Origin: Streptomyces sp. S.PNR 29
GTDB lineage: Bacteria; Actinomycetota; Actinomycetes; Streptomycetales; Streptomycetaceae
Direction of reading: 5' to 3'
Length of the DNA stretch: 64,000 bases
NCBI RefSeq assembly: GCF_030386795.1
Contig: NZ_JANUQM010000006.1
Coordinates: 250,601 to 314,600, forward strand
Each line of letters opens with the position of its first letter. Position 1 is the stretch's first letter. The translations under genes were made by a program, and so were the position numbers. Under the pieces are notes generated by a model. The model made no database searches, was not told the DNA's origin, and saw nothing but the letters and a program-made list of their open reading frames with translations. Of this stretch, positions 37,863 to 49,066 are shown in pieces.

Positions 37863-38771
37863 GTGACGACGACTGTGACGCCCCCCGACGCGAAGCCCGC
37901 CGCCCCCAAGTCCAAGCGCCCGCACCTGCCGAAGGCCGCCCGGGCCGGCGGGACGCTGCACGGCGGCCCGATCGCCTACGCGATCCTCATCCTGTTCACG
38001 ATCGTTTCGCTGTTCCCGCTGGTGTGGACGGCGATCGCCGCCTCTCGCGACAACCAGCGACTCGCGCAGACCCCGCCGCCGTTCTGGTTCGGCTCCGGTC
38101 TGTTCGACAAGCTGGAGATGGCCTGGACGGACGCCAATCTGGGCGAGGCCTTCGTCAACACCACGATCGTGGCGGGCATTTCGGCGCTGACCATCGTCTT
38201 CCTGTCGACGATCGCCGGATTCGCCTTCGCCAAGCTGAGGTTCCGGGGCCGGGGCGCCCTGATGCTGATCGTGATCGGCACGATGATGGTGCCGCCGCAG
38301 CTCAGCGTGATCCCGCTGTACATGATGGTCGCCAAGCTCGACTGGACCGACCAGTTGCAGGCGGTCATCTTCCCGTCGCTGGTGAGCGCGTTCGGCGTGT
38401 TCTTCATGCGGCAGTACCTGATCCAGGCGCTGCCCGACGAGATCATCGAGGCCGCCCGGGTCGACGGTGCGAGCAGCTGGCGCGTGGTGTGGCACGTGGT
38501 GTTCCCCGCCGCCCGGCCCGCGATGGCCGTGCTCGGCATGCTGATGTTCGTGCAGACCTGGAACGACTTCCTGTGGCCGTTCCTCGTCCTGACCCAGACC
38601 GGCAACCCGACCGTGCAGGTCGCCGTCGCCGGCCTCGGCCGCGGCTACACCCCCGACCAGTCACTGATCATGGCGGGCGCGCTGCTCGGTACGCTGCCGC
38701 TGCTGCTGGTCTTCGCGATCTTCGGCAAGCAGATCGTGGGCGGCATCATGCAGGGCGCCGTCAAGGGCTGA
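37863..38771 (+). CDS. cebG: Cello-oligosaccharide ABC permease CebG
   Basis: 302 residues, MalG-type permease with six membrane segments. The EAA loop is IIEAARVDGASSWRVVWHVV followed by FPAARPA. GTG start at 37863 with AAGGAG upstream. It ends 103 nt before bglC. Confidence 0.93.
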   Translation: MTTTVTPPDAKPAAPKSKRPHLPKAARAGGTLHGGPIAYAILILFTIVSLFPLVWTAIAASRDNQRLAQTPPPFWFGSGLFDKLEMAWTDANLGEAFVNTTIVAGISALTIVFLSTIAGFAFAKLRFRGRGALMLIVIGTMMVPPQLSVIPLYMMVAKLDWTDQLQAVIFPSLVSAFGVFFMRQYLIQALPDEIIEAARVDGASSWRVVWHVVFPAARPAMAVLGMLMFVQTWNDFLWPFLVLTQTGNPTVQVAVAGLGRGYTPDQSLIMAGALLGTLPLLLVFAIFGKQIVGGIMQGAVKG

Positions 38772-38861
38772 CGCCCGCTCACGGGGGCCGGGTCACCGCC
38801 GCCTCGGCCCCTTCCCTCTCCTCCCCACCCCCTCCTACCTGTCGGTCTCCTCGACCTCCTA

Positions 38862-38875
38862 TGGGAGCGCTTCCA
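38862..38875. promoter_or_regulatory. CebR operator overlapping the bglC start codon
   Basis: TGGGAGCGCTTCCA differs from the CebR consensus at one position. It includes the only ribosome-binding-like GGGAG, and its last base is the A of the bglC ATG. Repressor binding here would act on a separate bglC promoter or as a roadblock. Confidence 0.88.
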
Positions 38876-40317
38876 TGACTGAGTCCGAAACTCCGGCGAC
38901 CCCGGTGACCTTTCCTCCCGCCTTCCTCTGGGGCGCCGCGACGTCCGCGTACCAGATCGAGGGGGCGGTGCGGGAGGACGGCCGTACCCCGTCGATCTGG
39001 GACACCTTCAGCCATACGCCGGGCAAGACGGCCGGCGGCGAGCACGGTGACATCGCTGTCGACCACTACCACCGCTACCGCGACGACGTGGCGCTGATGG
39101 CGGAGCTGGGCCTGGGCGCCTACCGCTTCTCCGTCTCGTGGTCGCGGGTGCAGCCGACGGGCCGGGGCCCGGCCGTTCAGAAGGGCCTGGACTTCTACCG
39201 CCGTCTGGTGGACGAGCTGCTGTCGAAGGGCATCAAGCCGGCGATCACCCTGTACCACTGGGACCTGCCGCAGGAGCTGGAGGACGCGGGCGGCTGGCCG
39301 GAGCGGGACACGGCCTACCGGTTCGCCGAGTACGCGCAGATCGTCGGCGAGGCGCTCGGCGACCGGGTGGAGCACTGGATCACGCTCAACGAGCCGTGGT
39401 GCAGCGCGTTCCTGGGCTACGCCTCCGGGGTGCACGCGCCGGGCCGTACCGACGCGGCGGCCTCGCTGCGGGCGGCGCACCACCTGAACCTGGCGCACGG
39501 ATTGGGTACGTCGGCCCTGCGCTCGGTGATGCCGGCCCGCAACGCGGTGGCGATCAGCCTCAACTCCGCGGTGGTCAGGGCGCTGTCCCCGCAGGACCCG
39601 GCGGACCAGGCGGCGGTCCGCAAGATCGACGACCTGGCCAACGGCGTCTTCCACGGCCCGATCCTGCACGGCACGTACCCGGAGTCGCTGTACGTGGCGA
39701 CGGAGTCGGTGACGGACTGGTCGTACGTCCTCGACGGCGACCTCACGACGATCAACCAGCCGCTGGACGCGCTGGGCCTGAACTACTACACGCCGACGCT
39801 GGTGTCGGCGGCGGACGCGCAGGCCACGGGGCCGCGCGCCGACGGCCACGGCGCGAGCTCGCACTCCCCCTGGCCGGGCGCGGACGACATCGCCTTCCAC
39901 CAGAAGCCCGGTGAGCGCACGGAGATGGGCTGGTCGATCGACCCGACGGGCCTGCACGAGCTGATCATGCGCTACACGCGGGAGGCACCGGGTCTGCCGC
40001 TCTACATCACCGAGAACGGCGCGGCCTACGACGACAAGCCCGACTCCGACGGCCGGGTGCACGACCCGGAGCGCATCGCCTACCTCCACGGCCATCTGTC
40101 GGAGGTCCGCCGCGCCATCGCCGACGGCGCGGACGTCCGCGGCTACTTCCTGTGGTCCCTGCTGGACAACTTCGAGTGGGCCTACGGCTACGGCAAGCGC
40201 TTCGGCGCGGTCTACGTCGACTACGCCACCCTGGCCCGCACCCCCAAGTCGAGCGCCCACTGGTACAGCAAGGCGGCCCGGACGGGGACGCTGCCCCCGG
40301 CAGAGGCGATCTTGTAA
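38875..40317 (+). CDS. bglC: GH1 beta-glucosidase BglC
   Basis: 480 residues, glycoside hydrolase family 1. The N-terminal FPPAFLWGAATSAYQIEGAV signature, catalytic acid/base Glu in ITLNEPWCSAFLGY, and nucleophile Glu in LPLYITENGAAYDD are intact, along with SLLDNFEWAYGYGKRFG near the end. It hydrolyses imported cellobiose/cellotriose to glucose in the cytoplasm, closing the induction loop of CebR. No signal peptide. Confidence 0.96.
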   Translation: MTESETPATPVTFPPAFLWGAATSAYQIEGAVREDGRTPSIWDTFSHTPGKTAGGEHGDIAVDHYHRYRDDVALMAELGLGAYRFSVSWSRVQPTGRGPAVQKGLDFYRRLVDELLSKGIKPAITLYHWDLPQELEDAGGWPERDTAYRFAEYAQIVGEALGDRVEHWITLNEPWCSAFLGYASGVHAPGRTDAAASLRAAHHLNLAHGLGTSALRSVMPARNAVAISLNSAVVRALSPQDPADQAAVRKIDDLANGVFHGPILHGTYPESLYVATESVTDWSYVLDGDLTTINQPLDALGLNYYTPTLVSAADAQATGPRADGHGASSHSPWPGADDIAFHQKPGERTEMGWSIDPTGLHELIMRYTREAPGLPLYITENGAAYDDKPDSDGRVHDPERIAYLHGHLSEVRRAIADGADVRGYFLWSLLDNFEWAYGYGKRFGAVYVDYATLARTPKSSAHWYSKAARTGTLPPAEAIL

Positions 40318-40349
40318 CCACTGCCGCCACCCCGGGGGGGATGGGGGAC

Positions 40350-40383
40350 GGGGCGCGGTACCCGACGGGGGGTGCCGCGCCCC
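40350..40383. terminator. Bidirectional terminator between bglC and the galactosidase operon
   Basis: GGGGCGCGGTACCC pairs with GGGTGCCGCGCCCC (14 bp, one G-T) around GACGGG, between two convergent operons. Confidence 0.85.
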
Positions 40384-40440
40384 GGCATGTCAGCGCAACA
40401 AGGGCCCACGACAGCACTCGGGCGCGTGTGTACGAAGGGT

Positions 40441-42440
<2,000 letters not shown>

Positions 42441-42444
<4 letters not shown>

Positions 42445-43754
42445 CGGGCGGTCCCCTCCAGCAGGCGGCGGGTCGTCGCCACACCCCACTCGTCCAGGGA
42501 CAGCAGGCGGTCGCTGGACGCCATCAGGCCTCCGGTGGCCTCGACGTGCGCCGCCCACTGCTCGCGGGTCTCCACGGCCGGGCGGGCCATCAGGCAGTCG
42601 GGGTCGTTGATCCAGAGGCGGCCGTGCTGCCACTGGCGTGCGGCGCCGGTGAACTCGGCCGGGGCCTGGCCGGGCTGGCTGTAGTCCTCGGCCTCGGGGC
42701 GGCGGTGCGGGGCGGTGTCCGGGCTGACCCGCATGGCGTCGAACAGGCCGATGGAGGGCAGGATCGGGGCGCCGCAGCCCAGCAGGTAGGACTCGGGACC
42801 GATCGCCTCGCGGATCAGCTCGATGCCGGCGCGGTACGCCTGGACGGGGTCGGTGGACGCGTGCCGTACGCCCTCCAGGGCGCCCGCGTAGAGGAAGTCG
42901 ACCTTGAAGTAGTCGTAGCCCTCGGCACGCAGGGTCGTGAAGACCTCGGTGAGGTAGGCCGCCGCGTCCGGGTGCGTGGTGTCCAGGACACGCAGGTCGT
43001 GGCCCCAGTTGCGGCCGGCGTGCGCGAAGCCGCCGTCGGTGGTGCGGACCAGCCAGTCCGGGTGCTCGGCGGCCAGGTCGCTCGCCGGGTCCACCAGGAA
43101 GGGGGCCGTCCAGATGCCCGCCCGGCGGCCCCGGGCGCGGATGGCGTTCGCGATGCCGGCGCGGGAGCGGAAACGCCCGGAGAGGGTGAGCCAGTCGCCG
43201 AGGGCCTTCTGGTAGCCGTCGTCGATCTGGACGACGTCGACGGGCAGGTCGAGGGTGTCCATCGCCCTGAGGTTCTCGTGGATGTCGTCCTCGGTGACGG
43301 CGGTGAAGTACTCGTACCAGGAGCACCAGACGGTCGGGGCGGGGCGAGGGGCGGGCAGCGCGAGGCTCTCCGCCCACTCCCCCAGCACCGACTGGATGTC
43401 CGTGCCCGTCCACTCCTTCACGGTCCCGTCCGCAGTGACCACGGCCACGCCGTCGCGTACGACGAGCCGGATCGACGGCACCTCGCGGGTCGGTTCAGCC
43501 GCCGCCCACAGCCGCACCGGCGAGCCGTCACCGGGGTCGAGGGCGAGCAGGCCCTCGCCCTGGAAGGTGCCGGCGGGGACGGTGACGCCGGGGCGGTAGC
43601 AGACGGTCGCCCAGTTGTCGGTCGCCGGGCGGTGGGGCGTCGCGTCGAGGGCGTAGGCGCCGCTGGGGCTCCAGGACTGCCAGCCCTCCTCGTGGACGCG
43701 GGCCCTGCGCGGGTCCACGGGCGCGGAGGCGACGGGGGTGAAGGGGTGGTGCAA
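42441..43754 (-). CDS. GH36-type alpha-galactosidase
   Basis: 437 residues. The TIM-barrel core has WCSWYEYFTAVTEDDIHENL, VDVVQIDDGYQKALGDWL, FKVDFLYAGALEG (nucleophile Asp) and LWINDPDCLMAR (acid/base Asp), typical of GH36. It is shorter than the roughly 700-residue GH36 enzymes, with a reduced N-terminal beta domain. No signal peptide. A TTG at 43754 is taken as start by homology of the N-terminal region; the frame continues open to 44078 inside the permease gene, so the exact start is uncertain. It should remove alpha-galactosyl groups from imported oligosaccharides. Confidence 0.87.
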
Positions 43755-43783
43755 CGGAGGTTCTCTTTCTGAGGGGGCCGGTC

Positions 43784-44671
43784 TCAGCCCTTGTTGGCGC
43801 CCAGCGTGAGGCCGCTGACGAACTGGCGCTGGAGCAGGAAGTACACGATCAGTACCGGGACCGCGGTGATCAGGGCGCCGGCGGCGATCAGGTTGGGGTC
43901 CGTGAAGTACTGCCCGGAGAGGTTGTTGAGCGCGGATGTGATGGGCATGTTCTCGCCGGTCGAGATGAGGACGAGGGCCCAGAAGAAGTCGTTGTAGATC
44001 CAGATGGACAGCAACGTCGCGAGGGCCGCCATCGCCGGCTTGCACAGCGGCAGGGTGATCTGCCAGTACAGCCGCCACACGGACGCGCCGTCGACCAGCG
44101 CCGCCTCGGTCAGCTCGTGCGGCAGCATCCTCATGTAGTTGCTCAGCACGAACGCGCAGAAGCCGGACTGGAACGCCACGTGGATCAGCACCAGGCCGAG
44201 CGCGGAGTCGTACAGCTTGCCGCTCATGGTGATGCCGGGCAGGTCGACGAGCAGGTACAGCCGGTACAGCGGGGTGATGATGACCTGCTGCGGTAGCAGG
44301 TTGCCGGCCGTGAAGACCAGCAGCAACGCCAGGTTGAGGCGGAAGTCGAAGCGGGCGACGTAGAAGGCGACCATCGACGACAGGAACAGCGTCAGCAGCA
44401 CGGCCGGAACCGCGATCACCAGCGTGTTCATGAAGTAGTGGGACATGTCCGACTGCGTGAACGCGTTGATGAAGTTGTCGAGGTTCAGGGTGTCCGGGAG
44501 GGACACATAGCCCTTCTCACTGGTTTCCGAGTACGGCCGCAGTGCCGCGTAGATCGCCCAGAGCAGCGGCCCCAGCCAGGCGAGCGCCGTTCCGGCGAGG
44601 AAGACGTGCAGCAGGACCCGGGCCGGGCGGACGGGGGTGCGCTGCTTGCCGAGCGCGCTCACGGTGCTCAT
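43784..44671 (-). CDS. Carbohydrate ABC transporter permease (MalG type)
   Basis: 295 residues, six membrane segments. EAA loop LTEAALVDGASVWRLYWQIT followed by LPLCKPA. Coupled to the partner permease by an ATGA overlap and followed after 29 nt by the alpha-galactosidase gene. By operon context it imports galactose-containing oligosaccharides (galactosides). Confidence 0.93.
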   Translation of the reverse strand: MSTVSALGKQRTPVRPARVLLHVFLAGTALAWLGPLLWAIYAALRPYSETSEKGYVSLPDTLNLDNFINAFTQSDMSHYFMNTLVIAVPAVLLTLFLSSMVAFYVARFDFRLNLALLLVFTAGNLLPQQVIITPLYRLYLLVDLPGITMSGKLYDSALGLVLIHVAFQSGFCAFVLSNYMRMLPHELTEAALVDGASVWRLYWQITLPLCKPAMAALATLLSIWIYNDFFWALVLISTGENMPITSALNNLSGQYFTDPNLIAAGALITAVPVLIVYFLLQRQFVSGLTLGANKG

Positions 44672-45648
44672 GCGCGCCGCTCCTTCCGGAAGGTGGCCAC
44701 CAGGTACGGGATGATCACGGCGAGGGAGATCAGCAGCAGGACGACGGCGATCGCGGAGCCGTATCCGATGCGGCTGGACTCACCGATGATGTTGTTGGTG
44801 ACCAGGATCGACAGCAGCTCGGTGCCCTCGGCGCCCTTGTTGAAGACGAACACCAGGTCGAAGGCGCGCAGGGCCTCGATGATGGTGACGACCAGGACGA
44901 TGGTGTTGGTGGGCCGCAGGGTGGGGAAGATGACGTTCTTGAACGTCTGCCACTCATTCGCGCCGTCCAGGGCGGACGCCTCCCGCAGGGCGGGATCGAC
45001 GCCCTTCAGGCCGGCCAGGTAGAGGATCATCATGTAGCCGGTGTGGCGCCAGGACGCGGCGATCAGGATCGCCCAGAGGTTGAGGTCCGGGTCGCCGATC
45101 CAGTCGATGTACTTGCCGGGCTCGTTCGCCCCGATGAGGCTGTTGATCAGCCCTGTGTCGGGGTTGTAGACGAGCTGCCAGACGAAGCCGATGACCGCCA
45201 TCGACAGCACGACCGGCAGGAAGAACGCCGTCTGGTAGACCCGGCTGAACCGGATCTTCTTGTCCAGCTGTACGGCGAGGAAGAGGCCGAGCGGCGTCGG
45301 GATCAGGATCAGGACGACGAACCAGACGACGTTGTGCTCGACGGCCGGCCAGAACTGCGGGTTGTTGGTGAACAGCTCCTTGAAGTTCTCCAGCCCGACC
45401 CACCGGATGGCGTCGAAGCCGATGCCGTCCCAGGTGGTGAAGGCGAGCAGGATCGAGGCGAGCGCCGTGACCCAGACGAGGGTCACGTGCAGGATCGTCG
45501 GCAGCCCGGCCATGAGGCCGAGCGTGAGCCGGTCGCGGCGGGTGAGCAGGCGCTTGTGGCCGGTGGCCACCCGCTTGGTGTCGGATGCCGCGCCCGAAGG
45601 CGGCACGTCGGCCGCCTCCGGGGTCTGCGTCGGGGTGTCGGTAGTCAT
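44668..45648 (-). CDS. Carbohydrate ABC transporter permease (MalF type)
   Basis: 326 residues, six membrane segments after a charged N-terminal tail. EAA loop LREASALDGANEWQTFKNVI followed by FPTLRPT. It lies directly after the binding-protein gene (3-nt gap). No ATPase gene is in the operon; the shared MsiK-type ATPase would be needed. Confidence 0.93.
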   Translation of the reverse strand: MTTDTPTQTPEAADVPPSGAASDTKRVATGHKRLLTRRDRLTLGLMAGLPTILHVTLVWVTALASILLAFTTWDGIGFDAIRWVGLENFKELFTNNPQFWPAVEHNVVWFVVLILIPTPLGLFLAVQLDKKIRFSRVYQTAFFLPVVLSMAVIGFVWQLVYNPDTGLINSLIGANEPGKYIDWIGDPDLNLWAILIAASWRHTGYMMILYLAGLKGVDPALREASALDGANEWQTFKNVIFPTLRPTNTIVLVVTIIEALRAFDLVFVFNKGAEGTELLSILVTNNIIGESSRIGYGSAIAVVLLLISLAVIIPYLVATFRKERRA

Positions 45649-45651
45649 CGA

Positions 45652-46980
45652 TCAGCTGGACGCGAAGATCGTCTTCTTCTGGCGCTCGATCGACGAGAGG
45701 ATGCTGTCGATCTGCTTGGGGTCACGGATGTACTTCTGCAGCGCGGGCTGCATCACCGTGGAGGTGAAGTCCGGGCGGCTGTCGCGGTCCATGAACTGGG
45801 TGAGGCTCTTGGCGCCGCTGATCATCTCGTACGCCTTCTTCTGCAGGGCGCTGTACGAGGAGGTGTCGGCCTTGGTGGAGGCGGCCACGACGTTCGGGTC
45901 GGACTTGAGGTAGATCTCCTCGGCCGCCGGGGTGCCCAGGTACTCCAGCAGCTTCACCGCGCCGTCGTGGTTCTTCTTCGCCTTGGAGAGCATGAAGCCG
46001 TCGGTGGGCGCCTCGACCGTGTCCTGGCCGTACGCCGGGTCGATCTCCGGGAAGGCGAAGAAGTCGAGGTCCTCGCGGTCGGCCTCGTTGGTGAACTGCT
46101 GCCCCACGAAGGTGCCCAGCAGGTACATGCCGGCCTTCTTCGACACCAGCGTCTGGGCGGCGTCCTGCCAGGTGCGGCCGACCGCGCCCTCCTGGTGGTA
46201 GGGGAGGATCTCGGTCCACAGGTCGAAGACCTTGCGCACCTTGGCGTCGGTCCAGGAGGCCTTGCCCGCCATCAGCTCGACGTGGAAGTCGTAGCCGTTC
46301 GCACGGAAGTTGATCTGGTCGAAGGTGCCCATCGCCGGCCAGGCGTCCTTGTCGCCGAAGGCGATCGGGACCAGGCCGTCCTTCTTCATCTGCTTGCACA
46401 GGGCGAGGAAGGCGTCCCACGTGGTGGGGACCTCGTAGCCCTTCTCCTGGAAGACGCTCTTGCGGTAGAAGAGCGCCCAGGGATACGTGTACAGCGGCAC
46501 GAAGTAGTACTTGCCGTCCTCACCCTTGCTGAGCTTCTTCATCGCGTCGGGGAAGTTGCCGCCGATCTTCTGCCACACGTCGTCGATCGGCGTTGCGAGG
46601 CCCTTGGCCGCGAAGAACTGCATGCGGTAGCCGGCGAACCAGTGGAACACGTCGTCCGGCGTGCCCTGCAGATAGGAGTTGATCTGCTCCTGGAACGTGT
46701 TGTGGTCCTTGGTGTTGATGTCGACCTTGAGCCCGGACTCCTTGGTGAAGGCCGCGTAGATGTCGGCGAACGCCTTCTTCGGCACCGCGTCCGAGGCGTT
46801 GGACCCGACCGTGACGGTTTTGGGGTCGCTCGCCGCGCCGCTGCCGCCGCAGGCGCTCAGCAGGGGTATGCCGGCGCCGAGGGCGACGGCACCGCCGCCG
46901 ATGCCGCGCAGCAGGGAGCGGCGGCTGGGAGTGGGGCGGGAAGGACCGGTGGAGAGGCCGGCAGGGGTGAGGTCGTGCAT
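45652..46980 (-). CDS. Sugar-binding lipoprotein of the galactoside ABC importer
   Basis: 442 residues. The N-terminus has a twin-arginine lipoprotein signal (PSRRSLLRGIGGGAVALGAG then lipobox LLSAC). The body is a family-1 solute-binding protein (TVTVGSNASDAVPKKAFADI, YFVPLYTYPWALFYRKSVFQ, GLVPIAFGDKDAWPAMGTFD). ATG at 46980 with AGGAGCC upstream. It opens the five-gene operon with two permeases, alpha-galactosidase and beta-galactosidase. No regulator gene is adjacent; a TTGA-N8-TCAA repeat lies at about 47020-47035. Confidence 0.93.
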   Translation of the reverse strand: MHDLTPAGLSTGPSRPTPSRRSLLRGIGGGAVALGAGIPLLSACGGSGAASDPKTVTVGSNASDAVPKKAFADIYAAFTKESGLKVDINTKDHNTFQEQINSYLQGTPDDVFHWFAGYRMQFFAAKGLATPIDDVWQKIGGNFPDAMKKLSKGEDGKYYFVPLYTYPWALFYRKSVFQEKGYEVPTTWDAFLALCKQMKKDGLVPIAFGDKDAWPAMGTFDQINFRANGYDFHVELMAGKASWTDAKVRKVFDLWTEILPYHQEGAVGRTWQDAAQTLVSKKAGMYLLGTFVGQQFTNEADREDLDFFAFPEIDPAYGQDTVEAPTDGFMLSKAKKNHDGAVKLLEYLGTPAAEEIYLKSDPNVVAASTKADTSSYSALQKKAYEMISGAKSLTQFMDRDSRPDFTSTVMQPALQKYIRDPKQIDSILSSIERQKKTIFASS

Positions 46981-47093
46981 GAACGGCTCCTGGAGGCAAG
47001 GTTCGGCCACGGAGGGCTGGCTTGAAACTGATCTCAATCGACCAGAAATCAACTTGACCGAACACGGTGGCGCAATAACAGCCGTATGTCCGT

Positions 47094-47407
47094 TCATGCG
47101 TCAAGAGCAGATGCGTCCATTTGTCGAAACGTAATCGACACGTGCCCACCCGCCTCGGTGGCGGAGAAGTCGATGGTCTGGTCGTCCCCGTACGACTGAT
47201 GCCACACCTCGGCGAGCAGTCCCTTGCAGGAGACGACGGCTCCGGGCCGGCGGGCCAGGAAGGCCAGGAGGTCGAACTCGCGGCGGGTGCGTCAGGCCGC
47301 CGACGCGCAGGGCGGCGGACGGCTGGGCGGATCACCACGTCGAAGCGGAGGCGGGCGAGCAGCCCCAGCCCGTCCCCCAGTACCTCCGGCCGGGTCAGGT
47401 CAGGAGC
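47094..47407 (-). pseudogene. Decayed OmpR-type response-regulator fragment
   Basis: No intact gene spans this stretch, but minus-strand fragments resemble the end of an OmpR-family response regulator. LLARLR and, in another frame, AALRVGGL are followed by a stop and then TRREFDLLAFLARRPGAVVS and CKGLLAEVWHQSYGDDQTID. That order fits the linker and winged-helix DNA-binding domain with an internal deletion and frameshift removing the segment between VGGL and TRREF. The final recognition helix is replaced by unrelated sequence ending DFSATEAGGHVSITFR. The receiver domain is absent. Boundaries are approximate. Confidence 0.65.
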
Positions 47408-47426
47408 CACGGCACCGACGGCGGCG

Positions 47427-48296
47427 TCATGAGAAGACGGACGGCGGCGGTGCCGGTGAGGCGACCGCCGAGGCGTCCCGTACGGGTACGGCCCCTCCGG
47501 TGAAGTCGGTGAGCGCCTTGCCGTGTTCGACGCGGGCCGGGTGCGGGTCGGAGGCGGCGCGGCGGGTCAGTTCGGCGACCGGCAGCCGGTGGTCGGAGGC
47601 GACCAGGACCGCGTTGCCGAAGCGCTTGCCGCGCAGCACGGCCGGGTCGGCGACCAGGGCGAGTTCGGTGAAGCGGTCGGCGGCGGTGGCGATCTGGCCG
47701 CGCAGGTGGGCGAGCGGCGGCCCGTCGGCGTGGTTGGCGGCCAGGACACCGCCGGGGGCGAGCGCCCTGCGGACCTCGTCGAGGAACTCGGTGGAGGTCA
47801 GGTGGGCGGGGGTGCGGGCCCCGCTGAACACATCGGCTATGACGAGGTCGGCCCAGCCGTCCGGCACCTTGGCGAGCCCCGCACGGGCGTCCACCGACCG
47901 CACCCTGATCCGGGCGTTCGGGTCCAACGGCAGTTCACGCCGGACCAGTTGCACCAGGGCCGTGTCCCGCTCCACGACCTGCTGGGTGGAGCGGGGGCGG
48001 GTGGCGGCGACGTAACGCGCCAGGGTGAGGGCGCCACCGCCGAGGTGTACGGCGTGGATGGGCCTGCCCGGCGGGGCGACGAGGTCGATGACGTGCCCCA
48101 GGCGGCGCTGGTACTCGAACGACAGATACGCCGGGTCGTCCAGGTCGACGTGGGACTGCGGAGCCCCGTCGATCAGCAGCGTCCAGGCCCGCCCCCGGTC
48201 CCGGTCGGGGACCAGCTCGGCGATTCCGCCGTCGACCTTCTCGACGACGGCTTCGACGGCGGCCGGCCTGCGCCGGGAGTTCCTGGACTTTCCCAC
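47427..48296 (-). CDS. Spermidine-synthase-like methyltransferase-fold protein
   Basis: 289 residues. The central part has the aminopropyltransferase/methyltransferase Rossmann fold: IHAVHLGGGALTLARYVAAT, VVERDTALVQLVRRELPLD, WADLVIADVFSGARTPAHLT, LAPGGVLAANHAD. Spermidine synthase catalytic detail is not obvious, and members of this actinobacterial group have no proven polyamine activity. A GTG at 48296 with GATAAT 7 nt upstream and no ribosome binding site suggests a leaderless transcript. It is unlinked to the ureohydrolase at the start of the window. Confidence 0.82.
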   Translation of the reverse strand: MGKSRNSRRRPAAVEAVVEKVDGGIAELVPDRDRGRAWTLLIDGAPQSHVDLDDPAYLSFEYQRRLGHVIDLVAPPGRPIHAVHLGGGALTLARYVAATRPRSTQQVVERDTALVQLVRRELPLDPNARIRVRSVDARAGLAKVPDGWADLVIADVFSGARTPAHLTSTEFLDEVRRALAPGGVLAANHADGPPLAHLRGQIATAADRFTELALVADPAVLRGKRFGNAVLVASDHRLPVAELTRRAASDPHPARVEHGKALTDFTGGAVPVRDASAVASPAPPPSVFS

Positions 48297-48341
48297 CGGG
48301 TCATTATCGGGGGGCGCCAGGAGACCGCGCGAGGGCCGGGG

Positions 48342-48782
48342 TCAGCGGCAGTTGTCCGCCGCCTCGATCGTCCGGGCCGCCTCGCCCAGCGCGGCCCGCA
48401 GCACGGCCGGGTCCGTCGCCAGGTCGGCGTCCCCGGGCGGCAGCAGCCAGTCCGAGCCCTCCAGCGGGGGTTCGGGGAGCAGCGTCAGCCCCCGGCCGTC
48501 GGTCCGCGTACAGGTGCTGCCCGGTACGTCCCATGCCGCGGCGGTGCCCGGCGGCACCAGGAAGCCCAGCGTGTCGCCGCCGTCGTGGTGCAGCACCGGC
48601 CCGACCGCCTCACCGGTCCCCCGTCGGAGAATGTCGACCGCCTCCAGTCCCTGCCGCGCGGGCACGGTGACGACGTCACAGGCGGATACCGCGGGGGGTG
48701 GTGTGCCGTACTCCGGGACCGGTGCGTGTCCCGCCGTCGTCGGCGGTGTACGCGGATCGTTGCTCTGGCTGGTCGTCACCAT
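48342..48782 (-). CDS. Small conserved protein, weak primase-polymerase-like resemblance
   Basis: 146 residues. The order CDVVTVPARQGLEAVDILRR, VGPVLHHDGGDTLGFLVPPG and SDWLLPPGDADLATDPAVLR matches, at pattern level, the protein encoded at 56907-57497 (FDVVSAPAIFGRRMLDRLW, GRMLLFTTPGTAQ, SRWLVAPDTRHPWLPGPEVL). Both recall the Streptomyces proteins annotated as bifunctional primase/polymerase N-terminal domain. No DxD/E metal-binding motif is evident, so catalytic activity is doubtful. No signal peptide or membrane segment. Confidence 0.65.
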   Translation of the reverse strand: MVTTSQSNDPRTPPTTAGHAPVPEYGTPPPAVSACDVVTVPARQGLEAVDILRRGTGEAVGPVLHHDGGDTLGFLVPPGTAAAWDVPGSTCTRTDGRGLTLLPEPPLEGSDWLLPPGDADLATDPAVLRAALGEAARTIEAADNCR

Positions 48783-49066
48783 CCGGCCTCCACCACGGAA
48801 CCCCTGCTTGGACGAGCGGTCGGGAGTCGGGGGCCTCCCGGTCCACGGGGTTCAACGCGCCGCATCGTCAACGGCTACGGCGCAAGGTCGCCGCAAAGGA
48901 TGGCACTTCATGGCAGATCACGGATGAGATATCCGGTTTGTAGCCAAACCCTGCGTGTCGAGTCCGTCACAGAAGGTACGTTCTTGCCCGCCGGGCACAA
49001 GGCATCACATGGACAATCCGCCCTGAATCCGGCATGGTTCGACGGTTCGCATGAGAGGACCCGGCC

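Noticed and set aside
44542..47025. 827-codon plus-strand frame
   Set aside because: Antisense of the galactoside permease and binding-protein genes.
47020..47060. DasR-like site before the galactoside operon
   Set aside because: Only one half (CTGGTC) resembles the dre palindrome; the other half does not pair.
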